Source: Rhizoctonia solani | Lineage: Eukaryota; Basidiomycota; Agaricomycetes; Cantharellales; Ceratobasidiaceae | Assembly (NCBI RefSeq): GCF_016906535.1 | Contig: NC_057370.1 | Location: 1,860,001-1,924,000, forward strand | DNA length: 64,000 bases | Direction of reading: 5' to 3' | Shown: positions 14,277 through 27,390 of the stretch, one piece after another | How the letters are laid out: every line of letters starts with the position of its first letter | Position numbering within the stretch: the first letter of the stretch is position 1 | Made by a program: the position numbers and the translations under genes | Notes under the pieces: generated by a model | Seen by the model: the letters and a program-made list of their open reading frames with translations, nothing else | What the model was told of the DNA's origin: nothing | The model's database searches: none

Positions 14277-17200
14277 TTTCTATCAGATGAAGTTGAGAAA
14301 GACTCTGCTCTACGCTCGGATGTAAATGCCGGGAATTTCGTGGGAGCGCTTGATGCACGGACCACACCCTGTCGCAATCGGCTGCATTCGGGACGGATGT
14401 AAATGAGATTCCGGGTACAACCGCAAAGTCATGTGCCCATGCTTCTATCAAAAGGGTGTCAGACATTCGCATACGTTTGCTGTGGTATAAATGCTCAAGC
14501 ACAGTATGCTGGACTTTCATGCATTGAATACCCTCGGATTGATATGATACATTAATTTTCTAAGTTTCGTCTAGCCAATGAATCCAGCTACAATCACCAC
14601 GATTTGGGCCGACGTACCGAATGCCGCGAGTGCTCCGATATTGAATGCAACAGTTATTATTATCAAAGAGATTTGGGGCTCCTTATGTATCTAGAGCCAG
14701 GTTGACCACTGGGCTATCCCTACACCTTCAATGCATAGTGGAGCTGTTTTGACCAGGCTGTCCCTGCTTCAAGTGTAATTTCTCCGGCACCGCTTTGTGG
14801 CCATGACCGGGTTGCCTCTGTCTGAAGACTATTTACGTGCTTATGTTATTGAGTATAGGGAATGGTGCATGTATACGGGGAACCAAGTGGCCGTTTGAGA
14901 TATTTGCGTTGAAATTCGGTAAGTTTATTCATGAACCGAGGACGATAGCTACATTTTAGTGTCAAGCACCTGTATATGATACCATTGTTCGAATTTTCAT
15001 GTAACTCTCAGTGCTGGAAGCTCTATAGAACCTATCACAATGATACAGCTCTACAGTATATCTTATCACTATTTTCCGTACCGTTTTAATCACCGCTTCG
15101 CCGGACACCATTCAATTTCAATCGATTTGTTCGACTGTGGGCAGAATGAGTATTTATATGACAATCAGCTCGTGCGAATTACAGTGACGTTTAATACAAT
15201 CACTTGTTCGGCCAACTAGAGCTTCATCAGTGATACGAGTACCCGTCAATTCAGGTTCTCAGCAAAACCGACCCCCACCTGTCTATAGCTGCAGACGGGC
15301 CTAAAATTTGTACCACACAAACTTGAGCCCATTCAATTCGATCATCGTATATGCACTATACCGGAAAGAGTTGATTGAGAATCGCCTTACGGGTGTTCAC
15401 AGGTAAAAGAACGAAAACAGCGCACAAGCGCTCCCGGAATATAGTTATTGAACAGCTCCAGTGTATGACTGGTCTTCGCAAGTTCACTATGGGCCTGTTT
15501 TGATCCGCAAATCAGAGTGGTGGTATGTGATAGGTATTGATAAAATGACACAGTATGGCCTATCAGCGAACGATTTTATCGGACGGGATCATTCTTACAT
15601 CTTCAAATTGCCCGTATTATAATCGAGCTTAGAGTTCACAATGCGAGGACGAGAGGTATGAGTGGATGGGAACCGAACATCGAATCGTTCGCCGATCTGT
15701 GTTGCATGGTAACTAGGGGCTACTGTGACTCGGTCATCTCAGGCTTGAATGACTTAGACAAGCTCACTTGGCTCCTCATGGCAGTGAACCGATGTAGGCG
15801 GAAGCAATACTGGTCTGCGATGATGTCCTGGAGTCTGGTAATGCATGTGTTTGACAATGAATTGGAAGGGCGAGCTTGCACTGGATCACAATCTGTCAAA
15901 CCGGAGTTTCTTACCACGCTTCCCATGTAGTGTCTAGAGCTCATTCACTGCATGGTTTCTGATGCACCTGGTTCGTATTTGCCTCGCTATTTGCACTTGA
16001 AGTGTCAGGTCGGCGAATGAACGCTTCCGGTTACGCAAACTTAAGGTATCGGCGCAATTTCCTTACTAAAACATGCCAGGCTCTTGAAGAACCGCTATCT
16101 GGGAGACTGACATATGGTATCTCACAAAGGACTCAATGAACGCATATAGCCGCACTCTCCATCTGCCCTGAAACATGAAGCGCAGAATACGCACGCATTG
16201 ACTCGCCGAAACATATGCGCTCGAATGATGCGCACTTAATTAATCTATCACAGCGTAGTTGTTGCCCTGAGTGATACTCAATACCTAGGCCCTTGCCCTT
16301 TCCTACATAGTCGCCCAAACAACACCGAAACTTCAACGCTCAGATCTTCACACCTCCAAACCTCCGGGGCACCAACGGAGCTTGCGCACAAATCATCGAT
16401 GTTTCTGGACTCGGAACCTGTTACCGCTATACACTTAGGGTGCCAAATAGAGTTTGTAGGGCCGGACGAACGGTCTCACCGGTCTTCCGCAGTCCCAAAT
16501 CCGTCTTCGCTATGCTAACGTAAATCGAATTTGGTTAAAGAGTTACACACCGCAACGCCTTTGAACTTAGCACATATACTATATATTTCCTTTTATGGAA
16601 GATTGATGATGGGCATCGCTCGAACCGTGTGTTTCAACCTTCGGAGCGGACATACAAGGTTTATGCCATATTAATTTTAACAAGATTCTTGTCCATTGGA
16701 CCTACCGCAGCAATGCCAAAACCAGATCACCGAACATCAAACGTTGGAAGCAAGGTTATCAGTTCAGATTGTCGCCCGTACTGTATCACATACGAGTACC
16801 AGCGTGCGGGGCTGCCTTGGCGTATATTGCGCAAGTCAGATATGATTCGACGGTGCAAACGCGAGATCCGGGTGCTCTCACCCTCCGATACGACCGGCGA
16901 CCGAAGGGGAACTGAATCCGACTAAGACTATCTATCCACTTTATGCTTCGATTCGGCGATCGTCTGTTGGTGGATCACTCGAGCGCCCACATGTGAAGGC
17001 CATAAAATTGGCGTTAAGCGCACATGGATTGATCAGGTAATACATATCTAAAAAAACACATGGCAAGCAGGATAACATAGTTATAGAGTACACCTCTGCC
17101 ATACAAAAACTGAAAATAGATAGCGGGGGGACATAATTGTCGAATAATTTAGGCCACAAATATTCCGTCGAGAGCAAATACGCAAAAAGTCAATTCAAAA

Positions 17201-17294
17201 CAACATCAACCAATTCATTGACGCCCCAGTCTCATCATATCTTGTCTTGCACGTCGAGCTCGGGTAAGCATCCTGCCTTGGCAGAATGGCTAAG
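14277..17294. other. Gene-poor interval (about 3.0 kb)
   Basis: Apart from the ATP2 promoter side I see no gene. Open frames at 15658-15930 and 16629-16925 (plus) and 16133-16336 (minus) carry no motifs, cannot be joined into a longer protein with GT-AG splices that I can find, and look random. No tRNA or obvious transposon ends. Confidence 0.5.
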
Positions 17295-18296
17295 TCAATC
17301 AGTGCCCAATTCAATCGAAGGACCGAAGCATAACTCACTGGGTCCAGAAACGTAATGAACGGCATGGCCATCTTGTTGGCCGTAATAATCGGAGGTAGCT
17401 ATTCCCTGACTCATCAAAGAGCCGTAACCCGGTTGGGTCGTCGAGAATAACCCAGAGTAAAAGTACGGGTCCGCAACTGGCTGGGTGTATGACCAAATTG
17501 GGTCAGCAGGGGCCTCGTATACAGAGTGTGCTGGAAGGGCTATATTCACATGTCAACAATGACTCAATACTTGCGTCTATCGTGTGCTTAACTGTATGGA
17601 GTTTGGGGGCTGGGTGTGGGAGCCGGATAAGGAGACGAGAAATTATTGCTGGGCGGCTGGTACCCTCGGGGGGTAAAGGAGCTTGAAGCCCCCATAATTT
17701 CGGTCGAGGGGTTAGAGAAAGCAGCCTTGGGAGATGAGCTAGGAGCTGGTGGCGCTGGAAGCCACCGTTTGACTAAAGGAATATGTATATTAAAACTCTG
17801 ATGCTGGGAATACGGGAATCCTTACTTACGTGTCGCGTTGTCGGGATCGAAGCACACAGGGTTGAAACGGTTGGGATCTCTTGCTAATGCCTGCTCGACC
17901 TCGGCAGTGGGCTTCAAGACTAGGTAAGGGACCGGGTCGTCATAGGCCTTGGCCGGTGGATATTCAGAGAGAAAACATTTGATCGCCTGGGTGTACTCCT
18001 TGGCATTCTCCCCCTACATATGCGCCACGCGGGTTAGTTAGCTCATTTTCAGTCTATTTTACGCTGCACAAGAGTTACCTTGAGCCAGTCTGGTCTGTCA
18101 GACGCGTAGCCTAGGCACTGGACGTGAAGACGTTCGCATTTGGTACATGATGGGCGGGTACAGTCGCACTTCTAATGACGACGCTCAGTCGACGCCGAGA
18201 GTCGTGGCACGCAGCACATACCTTTTTTCGAATCCGGCAGGTCAAGCACCCTCGCCGCGTGCGTGCATGACGTTTGGTCGTGTTTTGTGCGGACAT
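17295..18296 (-). CDS. Small Zn2Cys6 (Gal4-type) transcription factor, paralogous type
   Basis: The ATG at 18296 gives MSAQNTTKRHARTRRG, then CLTCRIRKK, an intron, and KCDCTRPSCTKC with ERLHVQC. This is a standard binuclear zinc cluster (C-x2-C-x6-C-x6-C-x2-C-x6-C). LGYASDRPDWLK follows, then GENAKEYTQAIKCFLSEYP and a Pro/Ser/Tyr/Gln-rich tail ending IELGTD-stop at 17295. The intron lies at the same point of the zinc cluster as in the gene at 10429, and QCLG-x5-(N/D)RPDWL is shared, so the two are probably paralogues. Length is about 240 residues, with no ligand or middle-homology domain. The last splice and the C-terminus are less certain than the DNA-binding part. Confidence 0.78.
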
Positions 18297-20093
18297 TGGT
18301 TCTCGTGGGGGGTAAGGGGGGGAAAGACTGGTAGAAATATCGTGGGTGAAGATGAGAAATGCTTTTGAGGATGACTGTGGCCCGAGGAAGCTCTGCAGGG
18401 CAGTGGACCCAATACTATGGGGTCCGATTCGGATCCGGTTTATTTATTACTCACCAAGGGGAGCTTGCCCGAATCTTGTAAGTTGTGTACAAATATTTCA
18501 GCGAATGATAGTCGAGCTAGTTCTCCCATCATAAGTAAGCTACACTCCGTCCTGAGGCAGTCCAGACAAAGCATCCCGCTGATGCAATCATAAGTTAATT
18601 GGATTGATCAAGAAGTCGACGCACACTGCCTCACATCGGTGGGTTGATCCCGACCTTCAAAGCTTACCCAAACGTCATGGGCTATCTTATATCCAGACTG
18701 ATTATTAAAATACAATGCAGTGCTACAGAAGCACTGTTTTAGTGTTGAATTATTATCGGTGAGTGGCTATTCCAGTCATTCGACGATTGGCACGCTCTTG
18801 TGAGGTACTGCGGAGATCGGCGAGGTGGCATAAGTTACTCTTGAGTGTGGTGCACTACATACCACTGTGGCAATGGGGGGTCGGTCAGGTGCAGATCGCC
18901 GACACATAGGAGGCGATCGGAGCACAGCGACACAGCCCGTAGATCACATCCAAAACCTCAAAGTGGCGGTGCTTCATATATAACCCCGTGGGAATCGCAA
19001 GAAAAAAAAGCTTTTAAAGTGTTAAAGATGCTTTGTTTGAGAAAGTAACTTTCATTGAATTAGAAAAATCTCAGGATTGTGGACTACCGCGAGGTGATTA
19101 ATACTGAGAATTGTTTTCAACCCAGGACCATTGTCCTGTGAGCCTCGTAGGCATTTCAAGCGTAAGTTTGATAGCTTATTGAGAATATTGAACATTCCAA
19201 AGCCGATTTAACAAAGGGCTGCGTATAGAGGCAACACGTTGCAAGATCAGGTCCAGAACATGGCTATCCAAGCACAGCATATAAAAAGATATTAGAGTGT
19301 TATGAAAGGGGAGTGAGTGGATTATGCGGTGGGCGAGGCATAACAACAATAGGCATACCAAAATTGCCCAAGTGAGCCTAACTCGTATCCTATTCCACCA
19401 TCGCTCTGGCGAGCCTTGGCTAGTTCAAGTAAATCTCCTCATTCAATCGAGCTGGCTCCATGCTTGCTTGGCCATTTGATTTCTTTTCTTTGCTTCTTCT
19501 CGGTTTTTTGATATCCTTGCGACACGCTGTAACAGTTCTCGTAAATCAAACATAACAACATAGTGGATTGATGTACCATACCTCTTGGCGCAAACACGCA
19601 TCCAGTTGCTCCTTTGCTCTATTACAACCACCCATATATTTATTGATGAATCCTTGTACAAGGAGCTTATTAGAGATCTTGGCTCGTATGCACAGGTATT
19701 CTGTTGTAACTTACCGCTTGCATGGCATGCTTCAAGTGCTTCGATCAACTGACCACATGCTAAGTGTTACTCCGGTGTTAGGCGAACATGGCGGGGTCTG
19801 ATCGATGCTACTCGCCGCTTTGACGTTCCGGAGTTGCCAAATGTACATGCATAGTAAATAGGAAGGACAAGTGTGGGTCGATCAAGCACTATACCCGATA
19901 CGAAAAGGAAGCAAATATCAGTAGACTTTCACAAATCAAGTTTGTTCCGGCAAAGCGAGAGCAAACGACTGAATACGATAGGACACTCTGGAGAAAGAGA
20001 CGTTGAACCCCGATCCAATGGCCGTTTGGATGATGAGGCTGCGCATCACGTGACGGTTAATTCAATTATTATTTCGCTTTTCTATTCTCAACC
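18297..20093. other. Gene-poor interval (about 1.8 kb)
   Basis: Shared upstream region of two divergent genes. A minus-strand open frame at 19443-19748 ends in a charged, coil-like stretch (LLQRVARISKNREEAKKR) but has no recognisable domain or splice partners. A TCACGTGA octamer sits at 20046-20053, 41 nt before the next start codon. Confidence 0.45.
20046..20053 (+). promoter_or_regulatory. TCACGTGA palindromic E-box-like motif
   Basis: Perfect TCACGTGA 41 nt before the ATG of the Trf4-type gene. CACGTG cores are bound by bHLH factors such as Cbf1 in fungi. The same octamer recurs near other starts in this window, which argues for function; binding is inferred. Confidence 0.5.
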
Positions 20094-22200
20094 ATGACGA
20101 GTTCAGCACCATCATTTGGCCAAGAGGAGTATATTTCCTTAATTGAAGGCGGTGCGGGTGAATACTCTAAAGATGATGCCGAGGAGCCAGCAGTCGAGGA
20201 CCAGTATGACCACCGAGGTGTGGATCGGCAAAGAACGTTTGAACAACTTCGCCGTCAGGGGGGTTACTTGAATTTCAAGCAGAATCAACACGCAGCGAAT
20301 AGGATACGGCCTTGGACAGTTCTGGTTGACTGGGAAGGATGTCGAAATCCAAGTGAAATGTGAGTTTCCCACCTAACCACATGGCAATGATTTACAAATG
20401 AACCAGGTTACATCAGGAAATACTAGCATACGTCGACTATATTTCTCCTACCGAACGGGAGCGCCGTACCAGAGCGATGGTCGTCACCATGATATCAAGG
20501 ACCATAGAGTCTAGATGGCCTGATGCCGTCATTCAACCGTTTGGCAGTTTTGAAACTGGGCTGTACCTGCCTCTGGGGTGAGTGTGAAGCGACCTGCATC
20601 CACGCTTTCATTAACGATCAGAATGGCAGTGATATAGATCTTGTGATATCATCGGATAGTATTGCGCGTGTTGCCCCTGCGAGCGCATTGAATTGGATTG
20701 CTCGTGCTTTGAAAGATAGGGGGCTGGCATACAACGTCCAAATTATAGCCAAGGCAAAGGTTCCGATAGTAAAGTTTGTGACTACTTGGGGTACGTGGCG
20801 CAGAATGCGTAACATGGTACGACGTCCTGATACGTAGCTTCAGGTGGCTTCAAGGTCGATATCTCGTTGAATCAAGCCAATGGTGTATCGGCCGGGAAGA
20901 TTATCAACAATTTCCTCAAGCAACTACCCGCTCTACGGCCACTTGTCTTCATATTCAAGGCATTCTTGAGTCAAAGGGAGATGAATGAAGTCTACAACGG
21001 TGGATTGGGTAGCTACAGCATTGTCTGTATGGTACTATCTTTCTTACAGGTTAGCCTACTTGAATCTCATTCGCGCCAGTCAGTTGAAGAAAACTTGCCT
21101 CAGCTTCATCCTAAGATTCGGAACGCCGAGATTGACCCCAGCAAAAACTTGGGTATCCTTCTACTGGAATTGTTTCAGTATTATGGTGATTATTTCCACT
21201 ATGAGCGTGCCGGAATATCGCTACGTGGCGGTGGACAACTATTCAATAAGAAAGCTCGAGGATGGGGCCTGCCTCAACAACCTAGACAAAATGCATCAAT
21301 ACTGAGTATCGAAGATCCTCAAGACCCTTGTGAGTTGTTATTTTTGTTGTTACACTTTGACTGATCAAATAATTCTTAGCGAACGATGTCTCAAAGGGGT
21401 CTTACAATATGGGGAGGATTCGAATGACACTTTCGGGTGGATATAGCGCCCTGTCTACGGTTATGTTTGAGCGGAACGATCAATTGATTGCTAAACGACA
21501 GGACCGATACACAAAACTACGAAAGCTGGATCCGGTAGCAGATGCGGATTCCATGTCTATACTAGGGAGTATCTTGAATGTCTCCCAGGAAGTATGTGTT
21601 TGTGCCAATTTCCAGTTTTCATACTCTAAATTTGTTTATTAGACAATCAACCATCGCCGGATGGTAGCTGAATTATACGACAGCGAGGACCTTCATCGAG
21701 CAGTCGGCGAAGAATTCGTGTCAATAACAGACGACTATACACCAGCTGCCCGATCTACATCACCCACCACGTCTTCACTACCTTCAAAGTCAGGAAGTGG
21801 CAAAGAACGACGGTCTGACCGGAATGGGCATCGGGCGTCAAAGCGGAGACGTAGCAGGTCTCCTATATCGCATGAATACGTTGCTAACGACAGCGATAAT
21901 TCGGCTTGGAATGCTGCTGACGAAGGTGCGCGCCGGAGGATGAGTGATAGTGAAGAAGAGAACGGGCGGTATGGCGTGGAATCTGCCAATAAACGGCGGA
22001 AGAAAGAACCACCTGCCGGGGAGTTCATATGGGTGTCTGACGAGAGTGATGAAGAACCAACAAAGGATAAAGGGCTCTCCATCGCTGGCGCGAGCAAGCG
22101 TGCAGAGATCAAGAGTGGAGAATCAGCAGAGCGTACGAACCGGCGGCGAGAGTACTGGAAATCCAAGGGATCTGCCGCCGGTAATGATGAAGAGGATTGA
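20094..22200 (+). CDS. Non-canonical poly(A) polymerase, Trf4/Trf5 (PAPD5) type
   Basis: Nucleotidyltransferase of the DNA polymerase beta superfamily; relatives form the TRAMP complex that adds short A tails to nuclear RNAs for exosome decay. The core reads RRTRAMVVTMISRTIESRWP, FGSFETGLYLPLG and, after an intron, (G)DIDLVISSD. That is the GS...DxD metal-binding signature. Further on are KAKVPIVKFVTTWGGFKVDI, the PAP-associated helix region SLNQANGVSAGKIINNFL, NLGILLLELFQYYGDYFHY and ISLRGGGQLFNK. The N-terminal about 90 residues are acidic; the C-terminal about 180 are Arg/Ser/Glu-rich low complexity (RASKRRRSRSPIS), ending NDEED-stop at 22200. TCACGTGA lies just upstream. Whether it is Trf4 or Trf5 cannot be decided. 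Confidence 0.88.
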
Positions 22201-22474
22201 GTGGGCATGTACTTATTCGTTTTCGCCGAGTCTCGGCTTCATTGTCCCGTTTACTTAGCTATCTGTAATTTGTATTTTTGCCGTTGTTCATCAGGGAGGT
22301 TGGATTTACGGTGCCAAGTTGCAATATTGGATTTGTCAGTGGTCGTTGAGGGTCAAAACATATTACGTCAGCAAGTATATAGATCCCAATGTGGAGTGAC
22401 GATTTGGTTTTGCCTCTAATCGTTTCCCCTACCGACGGTCTCAGGTGATTCGACTTTTGCACTGCTGACGTCGT

Positions 22475-24570
22475 ATGCTGTACCAGTCATGTTAGTCCCG
22501 TTTTGTTCATCGAGTGCGGATCGCTGACGTTAGGAGCTATAGGACATCGCGTAAAGATCTGACCGTTAGTGAAAGGATAGCTGCATTGCAGCGAGGATCT
22601 TCCCCTCAGCCCCAGAGTGGGCGGCCTGTATCTCCGCCAGGCACGCCCCCAAAGCTGCCAGCAAGCCACAGCCTGAAAGACAAAATCGCACATTTTGATT
22701 CGATGGGGACTGCCCCAAGGCCCAGCGGCTCATTCGGCCTCGGCGCCCCCGCCGAACACAAGACCACAAGTCGTGAGCTCTACGGAAACCGTATAACCGG
22801 CGTACCCAACAAGAGCCCGCAGAGTGTCAGTGGCAGTGGCTTATCACATCTCTCAAATTCCTCGACATCATCTTTCGACCATGACGCGATTGCACGCGAC
22901 TCGTCCGATACCAACCTCGACGCGTCTCCAACCACTGATGATGGCCCGGAGTCTGAACCCAGGAGCACTGTTCCGGAGATTCGTCGCACCGACTCTTTGA
23001 CCGAACACTGGGTTGATGCTCAAAAGTCAAAGACCGGCATTGCTATTGATATCGCAACTCCTGCGACCCCTGGCATTTCTGAACCTCCTTCCCCGATTCC
23101 TGATTCTGAAGGCTCCTCGGTCCAAGTCGGTGGTCCTACGACACCTCTCACGAGTACCGCTGTCAGACATCTTGTTGCGTCCTCTCATGTCCCATCGCGT
23201 CTGGGAGCCGAAACTCCTGTGTCTATGGTAGTTGAAACCGGGAGCCTCGCTGATGGTGAACAACCAACGCTCGTCCCTGAAGAACCCGGCACAATCCCTC
23301 CATCCCCTGTTGTTACTGGGATGCAACTATTGGGCATTTCAGACAATGGTGAGACGACCCCGACCCGCGAGGACGGTGAAGTAGATACCAATATCAACGC
23401 TGTTTCCTCCCTTGGACCTCCTACTACCCACCGCCCAGAAGAAGGCTCTAATACACCCCTTGCTCGTTCGGTACAAGTTGAAGGAGCGATCGAGGCTGTT
23501 GATCTCGGTGAAGCCCGTCAAACAAGCTCGGGCCATGGACTGGGTATATCAACCGGGCAGGGCGAGCTTACAGCCAGGAATGTTCTTCAGCTTGAGGCCG
23601 AGTCGCCTAAACTCTCGCCCGGAATCGTAGCTCCATCAGGCCCTAGTTCGGTTGTCGTGGAAGATGGCAGTGTGAGCCACAGTGTGCTGCCATCTCCGAA
23701 TCCAGAACTGCATCCAGGTGCACGTACTCCGGAACCACCTTCGGCGCTCACGCCCAAACAAGGATTGAGCGAACTCCCCGGTCCGCCACCGGGCACCCTC
23801 CCATTATCTGCTGCCTCCTTGCGGCTCCTTGGAATTGAAGATGGAAAGAAGAGTGGCCGAGATGGCACCGAAACGCCCATGTCTATTTTGGTGGAGACAG
23901 GAAGTAATGACGGCAAACCTCGCGATCTGGAAGGGGTTGAACCGCCTACCGCTACCCAGCGCCTCAGAGTTTGGCGACTTCTTACTTTGAGGAGCTCACT
24001 CCGAATTTAGTAACGCAGTCTGCTGCGTCCTCTGTCAGTACTGCTAATTCAGAGCTTGATAATCGTACGTAAACTTAAACCTGTAAACACATGTAGTGAA
24101 TGAAGTTATTGAATCGTCAAGCAGCAGGTTTTAGTGAGCGCGGGCCTCCAGTACCTTCGAAAAATGTGCCTACTGTTGACACCAACATTAAGGTCCTTCC
24201 AGATCCCATGAAAACCCCTACGAATACTACAGTTGGGCTAGCACCAATGACGCCTCGTACACGTGCATCGACAACTATTCATAAATCCCGTTCTCGCCCT
24301 GACCTCTCGACTGCGGGTGCCACCTCAGAGCCTACGACTGCTAACCCGGCACCCGGAGAAACGTTGGCTGTCCCAAACACCGGGCTTCAACGCAGAGCTA
24401 CGACCGGTTCATCCAACAACAACAAGCAGACGCCTCGCCGACGCACATCTCGTGTCCCACAAATGCAGCTTTTGCCTAACGGTCAATGGGGCGTCGTAGA
24501 TGATGATAGCGACGAGGAAGATACTGGTGGTTGGGCAAAGGTAACCGTGACCCGGTCTCGGTGGTCTTGA
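22475..24570 (+). CDS. Ser/Pro-rich low-complexity protein, unknown function
   Basis: I do not recognise a named family. The body is about 600 residues rich in Ser, Pro, Thr and Glu. Near the N-terminus are VSERIAALQRGSSPQPQSG, SLKDKIAHFDSMG and GSFGLGAPAEHKTTSRELYG, which look like conserved short motifs. Two similar blocks, ETPVSMVVETGS and ETPMSILVETG, suggest an internal repeat. The C-terminus is LLPNGQWGVVDDDSDEE then GGWAKVTVTRSRWS. The best start I can build is ATG at 22475, spliced after two codons (GTACCA donor, ATAG acceptor) into TSRKDLTVSER; it is tentative because the long frame itself has no ATG there. A second intron near 23,908-23,966 and a third near 24,064-24,125 are needed to reach the C-terminal exon. 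Likely an intrinsically disordered cytoplasmic protein. Confidence 0.65.
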
Positions 24571-24883
24571 TTTATAAGTTCTGAGTAACTATGTTGATAT
24601 TTCGCTTTGATTTTTCTTTCCTGTATGGTTCATCTATCATTGCTTTATCTTTTCGTACAATCACCGCATCTACATTATCTGGGCACTAATCTTCATAATA
24701 CATCTATACATGCATATTTTGGGTACATAGACAACACGCTTATAAGCGCCAAGCATCGGCTCCTCCCGCTAATCGCCGAAATTAGACGCCAGTAACTTTT
24801 ATTCGCAAGTCAATTCTTCCCAGACGGTCTCACCTCACCTCTACCAAATTATCGGCCCCTAACCCCTCTATCTTGAAACAAAT
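24571..24883. other. Intergenic / promoter of GrpE gene
   Basis: 313 bp of AT-rich sequence between tandem genes; it holds the 3' end of the Ser/Pro-rich gene and the upstream region of the GrpE gene. No clear motif beyond T-rich runs. Confidence 0.4.
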
Positions 24884-25572
24884 ATGAACACTCTTGTCCG
24901 ATCATATGCTCGTAGCGTATCCCGACAGGCACACGCTCGGAATGCTATCTGGGTGGCTCGACGATCGATGAGCGAGCAGGCACAGTCAAATGGGTCTCCC
25001 ACAGATGCCATACTCAAGGAGGGAGCGTCAGACGTAGATGAACTGGCCACAAAGCTCAAGGCGAAAGAAGAGGAGGTCAAAGAGTTGACTGTATGTGCCA
25101 TTCCAATGTTACAATGCTCTTGCTCACTGGTTGCATTGCCTTTGAATTTGTCAAGAACCGATTACGATATGCGCAAGCAGACTACCTCAATCTTCAGCGG
25201 AACTCTCAACGCGAGAAGGAGCAGACGAGAGACTATGCTATCACGAAGCTAGCTACTGACCTTGTCGGGACGGTTGACGTGCTCGCTCTTGCACTCAAAT
25301 CCGTGCCCGAGGACGCACGTGATGAAAATCAATTGTACGAGGGCGTCGAAATGACCCGACGATCTCTTCTCCAATCGCTTGCCAAGTACGGAGTAGAGCA
25401 ATACGACCCTATAGGCGAGAAATTCGATCCCAATCTCCATGAAGCGTTGTATATGGCACCAATTCCGGGCAAGGAACCCGGAACTGTGATCGAGACGCAA
25501 AAGCTGGGCTACAAGATAAAGGACCGCGTTCTTCGTGCTGCTCAGGTCGGTGTGGCCCAGGAGAGATCATAG
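24884..25572 (+). CDS. MGE1: Mitochondrial GrpE nucleotide exchange factor
   Basis: Matrix co-chaperone that releases ADP from mitochondrial Hsp70 and so drives protein import and folding. The ATG at 24884 opens a basic presequence (MNTLVRSYARSVSRQAHAR). An acidic coiled-coil start follows (DVDELATKLKAKEEEVKEL). After one intron, the GrpE core reads NRLRYAQADYLNLQRNSQRE, LATDLVGTVDVLALALKS and the beta-wing KYGVEQYDPIGEKFDPNLHE. PGTVIETQKLGYKIKDRVL and a short tail follow to a TAG at 25572. Length, about 205 residues, fits the family. Convergent with the Phe-tRNA synthetase gene, 158 bp away. Confidence 0.95.
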
Positions 25573-25730
25573 ACTAGGGGATGTTGTATCATCGTGTGTC
25601 TCAAAATTATTGATCGCTGCCACTGATGTACAGGGAGATCATGTGTTATTATTCATCTAATTGCTGTACTTATTTGACATTGCAATGCATAACCTCCATT
25701 CGCTGTAGATTGTCCCATGGCAAAGTGCTT

Positions 25731-27309
25731 CTATCGAATCTCTATGCCAAGTTGACTTGTCGCTCGTTTTTGGATGGTCTCATGAAGCGAATTCACTTCT
25801 TCATTTGTAAGGGAACTGCGTGGACGAGTTGGAGAGATCAAGAACCAGTAAGTAATGGGATACATACCGTTCCATCGATCTATAATTTAGTCGATAACAC
25901 AAACTTGTCTTCCCAGTTTTAGGGTGGGTAAAAGTATCGGTCTATGAAATTACATTTGTATGCACTTCCCACGGACATGCATATATAAGAAAACTCACCA
26001 GCAGTATATCTTCCACCAAATCTGATGCAACCTCTCGAATAACGTCACACAAGTCGTTTTCATGGAATCCTTCGGGCTTCCAAAAACTGAGGTCTTTGTA
26101 GCAAATAGGGTATTTAGAGAATGGCTGAAACGTTGATATCTCCCCCTGCGTGAATTGGCTTCCAAACCGCGGGTCTTTAGACCAGAAAAGGCGAATGTCT
26201 GGGATAGAATATAAAACCATAGCAATTCGCTCAAGGCCAAGCCCGAATGCCCATGCTATGCTATTTTGTACGCCTGCTTACTGTTCAGTATAATAATTTA
26301 TTTACATGAAAAATCACCTACCTCCTCTAACCAATGTTGGCTCCTTAACTACACCACATCCTAGAATCTCCAGCCACTTTCCTTGAAACCAGACTTCAAC
26401 TTCATAACTGGGAGTCGTCCAAGGGAACTCGGCCTCGATCCATCGTACCTTGAGTGGTTCTCCTCGTGTTCTTCCACCGAATAGTTTGAGGATCATAGAA
26501 TTGAGTGAATGTTTGAGGTTAGCGGCAACAAGAGCCGCATGCGCCTCATTATGCTCCGGTTGGTATGGATTCTGAGGGCCCACACGAGTGTCGTCTTCGA
26601 TAATAATATCAGCTGCCTTGAGCTCCTTTGCCCATTCGGCATTCTCAGCAGCGAGCTCGGCCATATCTTTATCCGTGACTCCCCAAACTCGGGCTCCTTC
26701 CATCTGGTGAAAGACAGGATAGTGACTTCGATCGATTTCATCACGACGATATACGTCGGCCGTTAAGAGCCACTTGCGTTCTCCGGCATTGAAGACGTCA
26801 ACCTCATGAGCCGAAGTGTGTGTACGGAGAACTGTTTTTTCGTTGAGGTAGTACGTATCCGTCTTATTCCTACCGGGATGGTCGGGCCCGAATCCAAGGT
26901 CATCAAAATTTTGTTTCGTGGTGACTATAGGCGAGAGTGAATTGAGGTAAGCGAATCCGGTGAAGTGAGATTCAATGAGCGCTCGGAGTGTGCTAATAGG
27001 ATGACCTTGCTGCAGATGAAGTCGTCTGGGTACTTTTGAAAGAATTGTATTTGGAGTGTTTGACCATTGATCCTTGGGGAATTTTTGGCCTTCTATCTCA
27101 TATTCTCCTAATGTTTCTGTTATTCAAAGCGATACAGACCTATTTACGGAATGAATTTACTTGCCTTGAATAGATGAATACTGTCGTTTTGCAGCGCCAT
27201 AGTTGCTTAATCTCGAGCACACTGGTATATTTTGGTTTATTATAGTCGCTGGAAGCTGTCGGCGAATCTGAAAGATTCCGAGTTGTCGACACCGTTGCAC
27301 AGCAAGCAT
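25731..27309 (-). CDS. MSF1: Mitochondrial phenylalanyl-tRNA synthetase
   Basis: Single-chain class II synthetase that charges mitochondrial tRNA-Phe. The ATG at 27309 gives MLAVQRCRQLGIFQIRRQL, a presequence. The catalytic domain includes RVGPQNPYQPEHNEAH, RWIEAEFPWTTPSYEVEV, WLEILGCGVVKEPTLVRGG and, after an intron, the motif 3 helix WAFGLGLERIAMVLY. The C-terminal anticodon-binding (FDX-ACB) domain follows: ISTFQPFSKYPICYKDLSFW, then ENDLCDVIREVASDLVEDI, KTGKTSLCYRLNYRSMER and a last exon (SLTNEEVNSLHETI) to a TAG at 25731. Domain order matches the mitochondrial form rather than the two-subunit cytosolic enzyme. The promoter holds a duplicated CACGTG element (27391-27438). Confidence 0.93.
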
Positions 27310-27390
27310 TTTGGCTTTGGGATGAAGATCAACGCCTAAGCGCGAGGCGCTAGCGATACTGTTATTTGGTCGTGGGCCTCATGGTGGCTC

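Noticed and set aside
15658..16925. Open frames in the gene-poor 14-17 kb region
   Set aside because: Random-looking composition and no splices that extend them.
19443..19748. Minus-strand 101-codon frame with a charged coil-like end
   Set aside because: No domain, no splice partners, no supporting context.
21735..22208. Minus-strand 157-codon frame opposite the Trf4-type C-terminus
   Set aside because: Low-complexity antisense of an Arg/Ser-rich tail.
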